This document shows positions 55,744-64,000 of a DNA stretch of 64,000 nt, piece after piece. The DNA comes from Bartonella sp. HY328. Lineage in GTDB: Bacteria; Pseudomonadota; Alphaproteobacteria; Rhizobiales; Rhizobiaceae. Both the position numbers and the translations under genes were made by a program. The stretch lies in assembly GCF_025449335.1 (NCBI RefSeq), contig NZ_CP104883.1, forward strand, positions 2,286,501 through 2,350,500. Direction: 5' to 3'. Within the stretch, counting starts at the first letter, position 1, and each line of letters opens with the position of its first letter. The notes under the pieces were generated by a model. It was not told the origin of the DNA and did no database searches. It saw only the letters and a list, made by a program, of their open reading frames with translations.

Positions 55744-58700
55744 TTACAAACTACCACCAACGCCTTTAAATTTATCAACAAAAGCCGAGATTTTTTGAAA
55801 TAAGCCTTGCTTTTTTTCCATATAGTTTGGGTTAAGTGGGCTCATTTTTTGCATCATATCATTAAGTTCGGTGCCTTCGTCACTGGCATAATTGCGTTTT
55901 AAGGATGTGGAAATATAGTTTTTGGCTTCTACTTCTTTAATATTTTCTTGCAAAATCAAAGCTTCAACCTCGCGCTTTTGCTCGGCGCGCGCAAAATCAT
56001 AAAATGCTTCAATCATGCTGTCTTTATCGCCAACTTTGTCTAAATCAACTTGATTGATAAACTCCACCACCAAATCTTCCTTGGCGCGGTTATCAAAGCT
56101 GGCGCGGAGCATGCGGCGCACTTCTTCCACCAAGGCAGCCTTATCCTTTACCTGCTTGTTATGATCGAAAATAATTTTCAAAATATAATCAAGGTTGATT
56201 TCTTGGCTTTTAAGCAAATCCACTTCAAAAACTACATCACCCCAATCAAGGCTGGATTCGTCTTTTTCTTTACCTGCCTGCTCTTTCCTTATCCAATCGC
56301 GAATATCATTATAGGTTGAGCGATAATCCTGCGCCTTTTTAACTGGCACCACAGGAATGGTTTGCAACTTTGACACATCATCATCGCTGACATGATATTT
56401 TTGCATAAATTCTTCTAACGCCGCGGCATCATCTTTATCGATATTTTGCAAGGCTTGCACGGCGGCAAACTCGTCATAATTTTGCAAAATATTTTCAATA
56501 CGCAAATATTCGCCAAATAATTTGGCAAAATCGCGCTTGTCTTTTTCAGTTTCAATCGCTTGTGGGTTAGCAAAACGCTGCTGCAACTCGTTGACAATTT
56601 CAATATAACCGCGCTGTACCCTGCCCGTCACCTCATCGGTAAAGCCATTTAAATAAGCCTCGAAGCTTTTTTCTAACACAACATCGCGCGTTTTTTTATT
56701 GCCAAACAAGGTAATTGCATCAATCGTATTTTGTTCTAAATCGCGAAAGGTAACAATATTGCCAAAGGTTTTGGTGGCATCTAAAATGCGGTTGGTGCGT
56801 GAAAAAGCTTGAATCAAACCATGAAAACGCAAATTTTTATCAACAAATAAAGTGTTAAGACTTGGCGCATCAAAACCAGTTAAAAACATACCAACAACAA
56901 TGACTAAATCTATGTCTTGGTTTTTAACCCTTTTGGCTAAATCGCGATAGTAATTTTGAAATTCCTTACTATCCAACCCAAATTTAGAGTTAAACATCGC
57001 ATTATAATCTTTGACTGCACTTGCCAAAAATTCCTTAGCGCTTAAATCCATTGCCGTTGGCTCAAAATTTTCGTCTATAATATCGCCAATGGCATTTTGC
57101 TCCTCATTGGCAGCAAAGGAAAAAATAGTGGCAATTTTTAATGGCTTAGCACTGTCTTTTTGCAAATTTTGCAAACATTCATAATAGGCTTTTGCCGCAT
57201 CAACACTGCTTACCGCAAACATGGCATTAAAGCCCTTGCCAGTTGGATTTAAGCGGTGGGTCTTTTGCTTGAAATGATCAAGCACATATTGGCTAATTTC
57301 GGCAATACGCGCAGGGTGCAGCAAGGCTTGCTTATTTTCAGCGGCAGATAGTTTTTGCTCGTCGGTTTCTTTTTCAAGGCTCGCAAATTGTGGGCGCACA
57401 TCATTATAATCAACCTTGAATTTTAAAACCTTTTCATCACGGATTGCATCAGTAATGACATAGGCATGTAATTCCTTACCAAAAACGCTTGCGGTGGTTT
57501 CTGCCCCTAAGGAATTTTCTGGAAAAATCGGCGTGCCGGTAAAGCCAAATTGATAATATTTTTTAAATTTTTTCTTTAAGTTTTTTTGCGCCTCACCAAA
57601 TTGCGAACGGTGCGCCTCGTCAAAAATAAACACCACTTGGCTGTCATAAATGGCAAGATCGTCCTCACTTTTCATCAAATTATTAAGCTTTTGAATGGTG
57701 GTGACGATAATTTTATTGTCACTGCTTAAAATATTACGCTTTAACCCTGCCGTACTATCTGAACCATTAACACTATCGGGCGAAAATTTTTGATATTCCT
57801 TCATGGTTTGATAGTCGAGATCTTTGCGATCTACAACAAAAAACACCTTATCAATAAAGGGAAGCTCGGTGGCAAGGCGTGCAGCTTTAAAACTGGTGAG
57901 GGTTTTGCCAGATCCCGTGGTGTGCCAAATAAAGCCACCTGCTTCAAGATTGCTCCAGTTTTTTGCATGATAGGCGCTTTCAATCTTCCATAAAATACGC
58001 TCCGTCGCAGCAATTTGATAGGGGCGCATAACCAGCAAATTATTGCTTATATCCAAAACAGAGTAATGCAGCAAAACATTAAGCAAGGTATTTTTTTGAA
58101 AAAATGTATTGGTAAAATCTTTTAAATCTTTAATCAGCTCATTATTAGCTTGCGCCCAATTCATCGTAAATTCAAAACTATTTTTATTGCGATCAAGGCT
58201 ATTGGCAAAAAAACGCGTATCGGTGCCATTGGAAATGACAAAAAGCTGGATATATTTAAACAAAGAGCCATCGCTATTTAAACTTTCCTTACTATAGCGG
58301 TGAATTTGGTTAAAGGCTTCACGAATGGCAACGCCGCGCCGTTTAAGCTCAACATGGACAAGCGGCAAACCATTGACGAGAATGGTGACATCATAGATAT
58401 TTTTATAACTGCCATGCTGCTCAAACTGGCGCATAACTTGTAAATGATTATTGCTAATTGTCTTTTTATCCAGCAGATGGATATTTTGCAGCCGCCCATC
58501 ATCAAAAGTAAAATCATGCACGGGGCTATCATGAATTTTACGCGCTTTATCAACCATATTTTCAGACGGCTTATCCAAAAATTCTAGCAAAAAGCGCTGC
58601 CACTCAACATCCAAAAAACGCACGGCATTTAGCCGCTCAATCTGCACGCGCAAATTGGCATAAAGGCTCTGACTAGTCTGTTTTGGCAACACCTCAAACC

Positions 58701-58842
58701 CCAACTTCGCTAAATCTGCCAGCAACTCATTTTCTAAATCATATTCGCTTTGGTAAGAAGAATTTGCTTCTTCCAGCGGCTCATATTTATCCAAAACAAT
58801 AAAACGATTGGTTTCAGCAATGGGCGTTGTTTGCGTGGTCAT
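55744..58842 (-). CDS. hsdR: Type I restriction endonuclease subunit R (HsdR)
   Basis: 1032 residues: the motor and nuclease subunit that translocates and cuts DNA lacking the host methylation. A PD-(D/E)xK nuclease core is seen with Asp151 and Glu165-x-Lys167 (HVELKRRG). The superfamily 2 helicase domains have Walker A TTGSGKT at 308-314, DEAH at 408-411, TGTP after it, and the C-terminal motif QAFSRTNRI (Q/R finger). The C-terminal helical domain binds HsdM. AGGGGG precedes the ATG. It is separated from hsdS by 133 bases that hold a dispersed repeat, yet is on the same strand. Confidence 0.93.
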   Translation of the reverse strand: MTTQTTPIAETNRFIVLDKYEPLEEANSSYQSEYDLENELLADLAKLGFEVLPKQTSQSLYANLRVQIERLNAVRFLDVEWQRFLLEFLDKPSENMVDKARKIHDSPVHDFTFDDGRLQNIHLLDKKTISNNHLQVMRQFEQHGSYKNIYDVTILVNGLPLVHVELKRRGVAIREAFNQIHRYSKESLNSDGSLFKYIQLFVISNGTDTRFFANSLDRNKNSFEFTMNWAQANNELIKDLKDFTNTFFQKNTLLNVLLHYSVLDISNNLLVMRPYQIAATERILWKIESAYHAKNWSNLEAGGFIWHTTGSGKTLTSFKAARLATELPFIDKVFFVVDRKDLDYQTMKEYQKFSPDSVNGSDSTAGLKRNILSSDNKIIVTTIQKLNNLMKSEDDLAIYDSQVVFIFDEAHRSQFGEAQKNLKKKFKKYYQFGFTGTPIFPENSLGAETTASVFGKELHAYVITDAIRDEKVLKFKVDYNDVRPQFASLEKETDEQKLSAAENKQALLHPARIAEISQYVLDHFKQKTHRLNPTGKGFNAMFAVSSVDAAKAYYECLQNLQKDSAKPLKIATIFSFAANEEQNAIGDIIDENFEPTAMDLSAKEFLASAVKDYNAMFNSKFGLDSKEFQNYYRDLAKRVKNQDIDLVIVVGMFLTGFDAPSLNTLFVDKNLRFHGLIQAFSRTNRILDATKTFGNIVTFRDLEQNTIDAITLFGNKKTRDVVLEKSFEAYLNGFTDEVTGRVQRGYIEIVNELQQRFANPQAIETEKDKRDFAKLFGEYLRIENILQNYDEFAAVQALQNIDKDDAAALEEFMQKYHVSDDDVSKLQTIPVVPVKKAQDYRSTYNDIRDWIRKEQAGKEKDESSLDWGDVVFEVDLLKSQEINLDYILKIIFDHNKQVKDKAALVEEVRRMLRASFDNRAKEDLVVEFINQVDLDKVGDKDSMIEAFYDFARAEQKREVEALILQENIKEVEAKNYISTSLKRNYASDEGTELNDMMQKMSPLNPNYMEKKQGLFQKISAFVDKFKGVGGSL

Positions 58843-58875
58843 AATTCCCCCTAGAAATTTTAAGCACTGGTTTAG

Positions 58876-58960
58876 AGCGTTTTTCCAAAAAGTGTGAAGC
58901 GGTTTTTAAACAAAAACGCTATTTAAACAATGGATTAGAGTGCCGACCTGATCCAATCAG
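58876..58960. repeat. Dispersed alphaproteobacterial intergenic repeat between hsdS and hsdR
   Basis: AGCGTTTTT (58876-58884) and AAAAACGCT (58912-58920) are inverted repeats that enclose AAAAAGTGTGAAGCGGTTTTT. Downstream lies CTGAT-CCA-ATCAG (58948-58960). The AAGTGTGAAGCGGTTTT core resembles a repeat I know to be frequent in Brucella, Ochrobactrum and relatives. A shorter, poorer match may start at 8600 (GCGCGTTTTCCGCAAAAAGT). Confidence 0.6.
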
Positions 58961-58975
58961 ATCGAAATGCGTTTA

Positions 58976-60151
58976 TCAAGCAGCATCAGGTTTTGGAAAG
59001 TTTAACAATAAATCGCGGTAATATTCATATTGCTTTTGCCGCAAGGCAATTTCGCGCGGCAAACCATCACTGATGGATGTGGTCAAAGCATCAAATTTAT
59101 CTAAAATCGCAACAATCCGCTCTTGTTCAGCAAGCGGCGGAATGGGGACTGTTAATTTTTCTAGACTATCTCGTGAAACACGACGTACTTTAGTACCCGT
59201 AATATACTTACGCTTTTCTTGTTGAAAGATTTCCGTTTGAAAACAATAAGCTAAATATTTAACATTTTGTTTATGCCTAAAAAATAGCATATCACCTGAA
59301 ATTGCAGTTTTTTCTCCTAGCCAACCAACGCACTTTAAAACATCTTCATCATTTTCAGATGTCGTTGCTATTAGAAGATCATTATTATCCGCAATTCGCA
59401 ACTTTTGCGCTAGTTTATCAGTTACAAACGAAAAAGTTTTATCCGCAAACAAACCATACTTAGTATATATTTGACCATAATGAATAGCTGGAAATCCATT
59501 TTCAACAAAGTCTTTTTTACTTAATCCGTTACCACGGATAAATTCACCAATCTCCCCCAAGGTTTTCCATTCGACGTCACCTTGTTGAAAACTCAATAAA
59601 TTATCGCGATAATAGTTGTATTGTTTTTTGCGGGCGGTAAGCTCTTGGGTAAGCTCTTGGGTAAGCTCTTGGGTAAGCGCGGTAAAAGCATCTAAAATCC
59701 GCACAATTTCTTTTTGTATTTCAAGTGGCGGAATAGGAATTGGAATATTACTAATCATGGGTTTAGTTAATTGCGGGATCCCACTTTTTGGTACTTTATA
59801 ATCATTTTCAATTAATTTCATATAATAATATGCATATTTCAAATTAATAAAATTTTTAGGTGTTAAAACGAGCAACCTTACAATAGGAAAAAATGGGGTA
59901 GTTTGATAGCTGGTCCAACCAATCGTTCCTCGCGCTGATATGGTCAAGCTGGGTTCGTTTACTTTAGGTTTATTCGTCCAACCATATAAAGATCTACCTC
60001 CAATCCCATTTGATAATATTGGCACATTAAATTCTTGCGTCTTCACATCTGAAAAAGCATCTTTAGGTACATCACCACCCGCAAAAACCTCGAACACCTC
60101 CCCCAACGGCTTCCATTCAACCTTTACATCTTTTAGCAATTGCTTGATCAT
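58976..60151 (-). CDS. hsdS: Type I restriction-modification specificity subunit (HsdS)
   Basis: 391 residues; it selects the bipartite DNA target. Two target-recognition domains (about 1-155 and 195-345), each followed by a conserved helix: [19 protein letters not shown] and [20 protein letters not shown], then [13 protein letters not shown] and [13 protein letters not shown]. Between the first helix and its continuation is a tandem LTQE repeat (residues 159-172). It comes from a 12-bp DNA repeat, the same type of spacer as the TAEL repeats of EcoR124. The ATG overlaps the hsdM stop by 4 bases (ATGA). Confidence 0.92.
   Translation of the reverse strand: MIKQLLKDVKVEWKPLGEVFEVFAGGDVPKDAFSDVKTQEFNVPILSNGIGGRSLYGWTNKPKVNEPSLTISARGTIGWTSYQTTPFFPIVRLLVLTPKNFINLKYAYYYMKLIENDYKVPKSGIPQLTKPMISNIPIPIPPLEIQKEIVRILDAFTALTQELTQELTQELTARKKQYNYYRDNLLSFQQGDVEWKTLGEIGEFIRGNGLSKKDFVENGFPAIHYGQIYTKYGLFADKTFSFVTDKLAQKLRIADNNDLLIATTSENDEDVLKCVGWLGEKTAISGDMLFFRHKQNVKYLAYCFQTEIFQQEKRKYITGTKVRRVSRDSLEKLTVPIPPLAEQERIVAILDKFDALTTSISDGLPREIALRQKQYEYYRDLLLNFPKPDAA
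59636..59678 (-). repeat. 12-bp tandem repeat inside hsdS
   Basis: GGTAAGCTCTTG is repeated three times without change (59636-59671) and followed by the partial unit GGTAAGC. On the coding strand each unit encodes Leu-Thr-Gln-Glu. A change of one unit keeps frame and alters the spacing of the two recognition domains by four residues. Confidence 0.93.
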
Positions 60152-61692
60152 GCTTCAATCTCCGCAATGATGCTATCAATATCATGGCGCAGGCTATTGA
60201 TTTTTTGCACGATTTCAGCAATTTCTGCGTTAAGCGTTGTTATGTCGACCTTCTCGCTTAAATCTTCCGCTTCTACATAGGAACTTACAGCAAGATTATA
60301 GTTGTTTTTAACAATGTCGGCATAGCGGATATTTTTGCTAAAATGGGCAATGTCTTGTTTGCTGGCAAAAACCTCGATTATCTTAGCAATGTCTTCTTTG
60401 CGCAAAATATTATTATTGGTTTGTTTTTGAAAACATTTGCTGGCATCAATAAATTGCGTGTCATTATTAAATTTATGTTTAGATAGCACCAAAATATTAA
60501 CGGCTATAGTTGTGCCAAAAAACAAATTGGGCGCAAGGCTAATAACCGTTTCAACATAATTATTGTCAATGAGATATTGGCGAATTTTCTGCTCTGCCCC
60601 GCCGCGATAAAAAATACCGGGAAAGCAAACAATTGCCGCCCGCCCAATGCCCGACAAATAATTAAGCGCGTGCAGCACAAAGGCAAAATCTGCCTTGGAT
60701 TTTGGCGGCAAAACACCAGCAGGGGCAAAGCGGTCATCATTAATTAAAGTTGGGTCATCGCTACCAATCCATTTAACCGAATAGGGTGGATTAGAAACAA
60801 TGGCATCAAAGGGGCGATCTGTTTTAAAATGCGGCTCTAGCAATGTGTTGCCCAAAGCCATTTGAAATTTATTATAATTAATATTATGCAAAAACATATT
60901 CATGCGGGCAAGATTATAAGTGGTGTGGTTAATTTCCTGCCCAAAAAAACCCTCTTCAATAATATGCTCATCAAATTGTTTTTTGGCTTGCAACAAAAGC
61001 GAGCCTGAACCTGCCGCAGGGTCATAAATTTTATTGACTTTGTCCATGCCATGCAATGCCAATTGTGCAATTAACTTTGACACATGTTGGGGGGTGAAAA
61101 ACTCACCACCCGATTTACCAGCATTAGCAGCATAGTTGGAAATTAAAAACTCATAGGCATCGCCAAAAAGGTCAATGTGGTTATCGTTAAATTCACCAAA
61201 GTTTAAATCGGCAACGCCTTTTAAAACCGCGCAAAGACGGAAGTTTTTATCCTTAACTGTATTGCCAAGGCGATTGCTGGTGGTGTCGAAATCGGCAAAT
61301 AGCCCTTTAATATCGCTTTCAGATGCATAGCCAATGGCGCTTGCTTCAATAGCGTTAAAAATGTTTTTCAAATCTGTATTGAGATTTTCATTTTGGCTTG
61401 CATTTGCAACAACATTTTTAAATAATTGGCTTGGATAAATACAATAGCCTTTTGCCTTAACCGCATCATCTTTAATCGCATCTGTTATCACGCTATCGGG
61501 CAAGGCAGCATAATCAACGCTTTCATCACCTGCTTCAATATATTGGCTAAAATTTTCACTAATAAAGCGATAAAACAGCGCACCAAGCACATATTGCTTA
61601 AAGTCCCAACCATCAACCGAGCCGCGCACATCATTGGCAATTTGCCAAATTCTTTTATGTAATTCTGCCCGCTGTTGAATGCTGGATGTCAT
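60148..61692 (-). CDS. hsdM: Type I restriction-modification methyltransferase subunit (HsdM)
   Basis: 514 residues; N6-adenine methyltransferase that with HsdS protects host DNA. N-terminal HsdM helical domain (about 10-150), then the SAM-binding motif DPAAGSGS at 224-231 and the catalytic NPPY at 301-304. The C-terminal helical tail ([16 protein letters not shown]) contacts HsdS. A GGGG ribosome-binding site is before the ATG. Gene order M-S-R, with S overlapping M by 4 bases. The tRNA-Arg gene lies 84 bases upstream on the same strand. Confidence 0.93.
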   Translation of the reverse strand: MTSSIQQRAELHKRIWQIANDVRGSVDGWDFKQYVLGALFYRFISENFSQYIEAGDESVDYAALPDSVITDAIKDDAVKAKGYCIYPSQLFKNVVANASQNENLNTDLKNIFNAIEASAIGYASESDIKGLFADFDTTSNRLGNTVKDKNFRLCAVLKGVADLNFGEFNDNHIDLFGDAYEFLISNYAANAGKSGGEFFTPQHVSKLIAQLALHGMDKVNKIYDPAAGSGSLLLQAKKQFDEHIIEEGFFGQEINHTTYNLARMNMFLHNINYNKFQMALGNTLLEPHFKTDRPFDAIVSNPPYSVKWIGSDDPTLINDDRFAPAGVLPPKSKADFAFVLHALNYLSGIGRAAIVCFPGIFYRGGAEQKIRQYLIDNNYVETVISLAPNLFFGTTIAVNILVLSKHKFNNDTQFIDASKCFQKQTNNNILRKEDIAKIIEVFASKQDIAHFSKNIRYADIVKNNYNLAVSSYVEAEDLSEKVDITTLNAEIAEIVQKINSLRHDIDSIIAEIEA

Positions 61693-61775
61693 TTTAAGCC
61701 CCGTTTTAATAATTAACCATATTTGAGATATCGTAAATAAAAGGGGGAGTAAAGCACTAAAAGCGGTAAACTTAA

Positions 61776-61852
61776 TGGCGCACCCGACAGAATTCGAATC
61801 TGTGACCTTTGCCTTCGGAGGGCAACGCTCTATCCAGCTGAGCTACGGGTGC
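61776..61852 (-). tRNA. tRNA-Arg (anticodon CCG)
   Basis: The minus strand folds into a full cloverleaf. The acceptor stem is GCACCCG/CGGGTGC and the D arm is GCTC...GAGC. The anticodon stem is TTGCC/GGCAA, with loop CTCCGAA giving anticodon CCG. The T arm is ACAGA-TTCGAAT-TCTGT. The discriminator is G and the CCA end is encoded (61776-61778). It reads CGG codons. Confidence 0.95.
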
Positions 61853-61854
61853 GT

Positions 61855-61877
61855 AATTGATTCCTAAAAAATCAATT
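61855..61877. promoter_or_regulatory. Perfect inverted repeat directly before the tRNA-Arg 5' end
   Basis: AATTGATT (61855-61862) and AATCAATT (61870-61877) pair perfectly around a 7-base loop, two bases upstream of the mature tRNA 5' end. It may be part of the tRNA promoter or leader, or a weak terminator on the plus strand, where it is followed by TTT. Confidence 0.35.
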
Positions 61878-61973
61878 TTTGCTTTCTAACCTATCAAAGC
61901 CTAGGCTTCAACCAGCAATTTTATATAAAGCCAATTTTATTAATAAATGTAGCGATTACTATGATAAATAAAA

Positions 61974-62006
61974 AGCAGAAAGCCTAATTAAAAATGGCTT
62001 TCTGCT
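61974..62006 (-). terminator. Terminator after fumC
   Basis: AGCAGAAAGCC (61974-61984) and GGCTTTCTGCT (61996-62006) form a perfect 11-bp stem, followed on the minus strand by a run of T. It starts about 33 bases after the fumC stop. Confidence 0.9.
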
Positions 62007-62038
62007 TATTAATTTATTAAATAAAATAAGCAAGGTGC

Positions 62039-63430
62039 TTATTTAGGGTGGATCATGTCCTCTGGACGAACCAAACGATTATAATCTTCCTCGGTTACAA
62101 GGCCGCTTTTTAGTGCTTCATCACGCAAGGTAGTGCCGTTTTTATGAGCAGTTTTTGCAATTTTTGCAGCCGCATCATAGCCGATAGCCGGTGCTAATGC
62201 GGTTACCAACATTAAGGATTGCTCCATCAAGTCTTGGATACGCGCGCGATTAGCAACGATACCATCAACGCAATGATCGGCAAAGGAGCGCATACAATCT
62301 GATAGCAAGCGAATAGATTGCAAAACATTATAAGCAATAACTGGCTTATAAACATTAAGCTCAAAATGCCCTTGTGATGACGCAACCGTAACAGTTGTAT
62401 GATTGCCAAAGACTTGGCATGCAACCATTGTTAGCGCTTCGCATTGGGTTGGATTGACTTTACCCGGCATAATGGATGAACCAGGCTCATTTTCAGGCAA
62501 GCTCAATTCACCAAGGCCAGAACGAGGGCCAGAACCTAGAAAACGAATATCATTGGCAATTTTAAACAAATCAGTTGCCAAAGCATTCAAACTACCATGG
62601 AAATAAGTAATTGCACCATGACTTGCTAAGGCTTCAAACTTATTGCTTGCAGCTTTAAACGGAATACCGGTGATGGTTGTCATTTGCGCGGCAAACTCTT
62701 TATCAAAACCAATCGGCGCATTTAGCCCTGTACCAACGGCAGTGCCGCCTTGAGCAAGATAAAGCACGCTTTTTAGTGCTTCTTCAATGCGCAATTTGCC
62801 ATGTTCAAGGCTGGCGCGATAACCTGAAAACTCTTGCCCCAAAGTGACTGGTGTTGCATCTTGTGTATGGGTACGACCAATTTTGATAATGTCGTTAAAC
62901 TCATCCTCTTTAGCTTTTAGTGCCAAGATAAGATGATCAAGCGCTGGATAAAGACGCGTTACTGTTTCAATCGCAGTTGCAACATGAATTGCGGTTGGGA
63001 ATGAGTCATTTGAAGATTGACTCATATTGACATGATCATTTGGATGAACAGGCTTTTTGGTACCCATTTCGCCGCCAAGCATTTCAATAGCGCGATTTGA
63101 AATAACCTCATTGGCATTCATATTGCTTTGTGTGCCTGAGCCTGTCTGCCAGACAACCAATGGGAAATTATCATCAAACTTGCCATCAACCACTTCTTCG
63201 GCAGCAGCGATGATAGCGCGGCCAATTTCAGGTGATAATTTGCCAGCAACCATATTAGCTTCGGCAGCAGCCTGTTTAACAAGCCCCAAGGCATGGACAA
63301 GCGGCAAAGGTTGCTGCTCGATACCAATTTCAAAATTATGGATTGAACGCTCAGTCTGCGCGCCCCAATAACGGTCGCCGGGAACTTCAATCGGTCCGAA
63401 GGTATCAGTTTCTGTACGGGTTTTGCTCAT
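62039..63430 (-). CDS. fumC: Class II fumarate hydratase FumC
   Basis: 463 residues; iron-independent fumarase of the TCA cycle (fumarate to L-malate). The superfamily signature [10 protein letters not shown] is at residues 317-326, the catalytic His188 in GRTHTQDA, and the [11 protein letters not shown] and [10 protein letters not shown] segments bind substrate. Family-normal length. AAGGA precedes the ATG by 7 bases. Monocistronic, with its own terminator. Two small hairpins lie in the presumed leader (63453-63490). Confidence 0.95.
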   Translation of the reverse strand: MSKTRTETDTFGPIEVPGDRYWGAQTERSIHNFEIGIEQQPLPLVHALGLVKQAAAEANMVAGKLSPEIGRAIIAAAEEVVDGKFDDNFPLVVWQTGSGTQSNMNANEVISNRAIEMLGGEMGTKKPVHPNDHVNMSQSSNDSFPTAIHVATAIETVTRLYPALDHLILALKAKEDEFNDIIKIGRTHTQDATPVTLGQEFSGYRASLEHGKLRIEEALKSVLYLAQGGTAVGTGLNAPIGFDKEFAAQMTTITGIPFKAASNKFEALASHGAITYFHGSLNALATDLFKIANDIRFLGSGPRSGLGELSLPENEPGSSIMPGKVNPTQCEALTMVACQVFGNHTTVTVASSQGHFELNVYKPVIAYNVLQSIRLLSDCMRSFADHCVDGIVANRARIQDLMEQSLMLVTALAPAIGYDAAAKIAKTAHKNGTTLRDEALKSGLVTEEDYNRLVRPEDMIHPK

Positions 63431-63452
63431 TCTTGCAATCCTTCTGATTTTA

Positions 63453-63490
63453 CACGGCCGGGAAACCGGTGTGAGTGCTTATGACGCACT
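63453..63490. promoter_or_regulatory. Two adjacent hairpins in the fumC leader region
   Basis: CCGG-GAAA-CCGG (63458-63469), extended by CAC/GTG, and AGTGC-TTATGAC-GCACT (63474-63490) lie 28-60 bases upstream of the fumC start. On the minus strand they could shape the 5' untranslated RNA. The effect is unknown. Confidence 0.3.
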
Positions 63491-64000
63491 GCTTAAAACA
63501 GGCGCGATATTTTTCTTGTACTTGCTACACGCTATCATTGGCAAGACATTGCACAATTTTTTGAAGGTTTATATGGATTTTAATCGATTTAATCATTTTT
63601 ATGGTTAAAATGACAATGAATATAAGTAAGCAACATATCCAACACCGTGTAAGTTTTAGCGTAAGCTGGTCAAAATTATGCCTATTGCTTTACGTCACAC
63701 CCAATAGCTTAATTGTATTTTTAAAAAGAATAAAGCTGTAGGAAATTGCTAGCATTGATAAATGCAAAAATTCATTTAGCTTTGCGGTGAGCCCCATTAC
63801 TTTCACAATAATGAGCATGCGCCAATTGCAAATTATGTTATAATCTGCAGATATTATTGTCCTCCGTTTTTGTTTGGGCCTTTTAAAACACGCCTACAAC
63901 GCCGCTGCAACATAAGCTGGAATATCCTACGATATATAATTGTTTTACCATTTACTCACATGGAAGCAATCCAATAAATAGTCAGTGATAATGCGTGTTT
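63491..64000. other. Gene-free AT-rich end of the window
   Basis: No coding frame with a credible start was found in about 510 bases, and no hairpin terminator or repeat was recognised. It may contain the fumC promoter at its left end. Confidence 0.5.

Noticed and set aside
61855..61877. Attachment site for an integrated element next to tRNA-Arg
   Set aside because: The inverted repeat is on the 5' side of the tRNA, whereas integration normally uses the 3' end; no integrase or direct repeat of the tRNA end was found.
63423..63608. Plus-strand 61-residue hydrophobic frame starting inside the fumC start region
   Set aside because: It begins with TTG without a ribosome-binding site and overlaps the fumC start on the other strand; no family features.

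Overview
The window is an AT-rich chromosomal segment of an alphaproteobacterium, most likely of the order Hyphomicrobiales (Rhizobiales), on the Brucella/Bartonella/rhizobial side. The main grounds are a DUF1134 EipA-type envelope protein, an FtsK without membrane segments, a 5-dehydro-2-deoxygluconokinase fused to a DUF2090 domain, a Mur/Fur-type box directly before sitABCD, and an intergenic repeat (58876-58960) resembling those of Brucella and Ochrobactrum. The genus cannot be fixed from the sequence alone.

Layout: (1) 438-3983, a manganese/iron ABC importer (sitABCD). (2) 4127-10118, housekeeping and small genes: recJ, an oligopeptidase B, a small secreted Cys protein, a DMT permease and a short membrane protein. 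(3) 10706-43677, about 33 kb devoted to uptake and breakdown of inositols or related polyols. The plus-strand arm holds iolD, a short-chain dehydrogenase, FOUR tandem paralogous periplasmic binding proteins, one ABC ATPase, one permease and an RpiR regulator. The minus-strand arm holds two dehydrogenase/dehydratase modules (22843-31911 and 36858-40907), iolB, the iolC-DUF2090 fusion, a second RpiR regulator and a TSUP permease. A LacI-type regulator and one more Gfo/Idh/MocA dehydrogenase close the region. In all there are seven Gfo/Idh/MocA dehydrogenases, two IolE-type dehydratases and two related SDRs. (4) 43757-50026, conserved chromosomal genes: a coiled-coil membrane protein, eipA, ftsK and ndh. 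(5) 50307-55348, a WYL regulator, then a LacI regulator, GntP permease and histidinol-dehydrogenase-like enzyme that look like a small catabolic unit. (6) 55744-61692, a complete type I restriction-modification system (hsdM-hsdS-hsdR) whose specificity subunit carries a 12-bp tandem repeat, next to tRNA-Arg(CCG). (7) fumC and a gene-free end.

How it fits together: polyols would be captured by the four binding proteins and imported by the shared ATPase/permease. They would then be oxidised by the IolG-type and other Gfo/Idh/MocA enzymes, dehydrated by IolE, hydrolysed by IolD, isomerised by IolB, and phosphorylated and probably cleaved by IolC-DUF2090. An aldehyde dehydrogenase, an HpcH/HpaI aldolase and a 2-hydroxyacid dehydrogenase in the same run suggest an added or variant lower pathway. 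No CoA-dependent methylmalonate-semialdehyde dehydrogenase (IolA) was recognised here.

The most interesting points are the four-fold binding-protein array on one transporter, the duplicated IolE/Gfo/IolG modules, several palindromes that look like regulator operators, two cases where the 3' end of a gene is repeated downstream of its stop, and the LTQE repeat in HsdS that could switch specificity.
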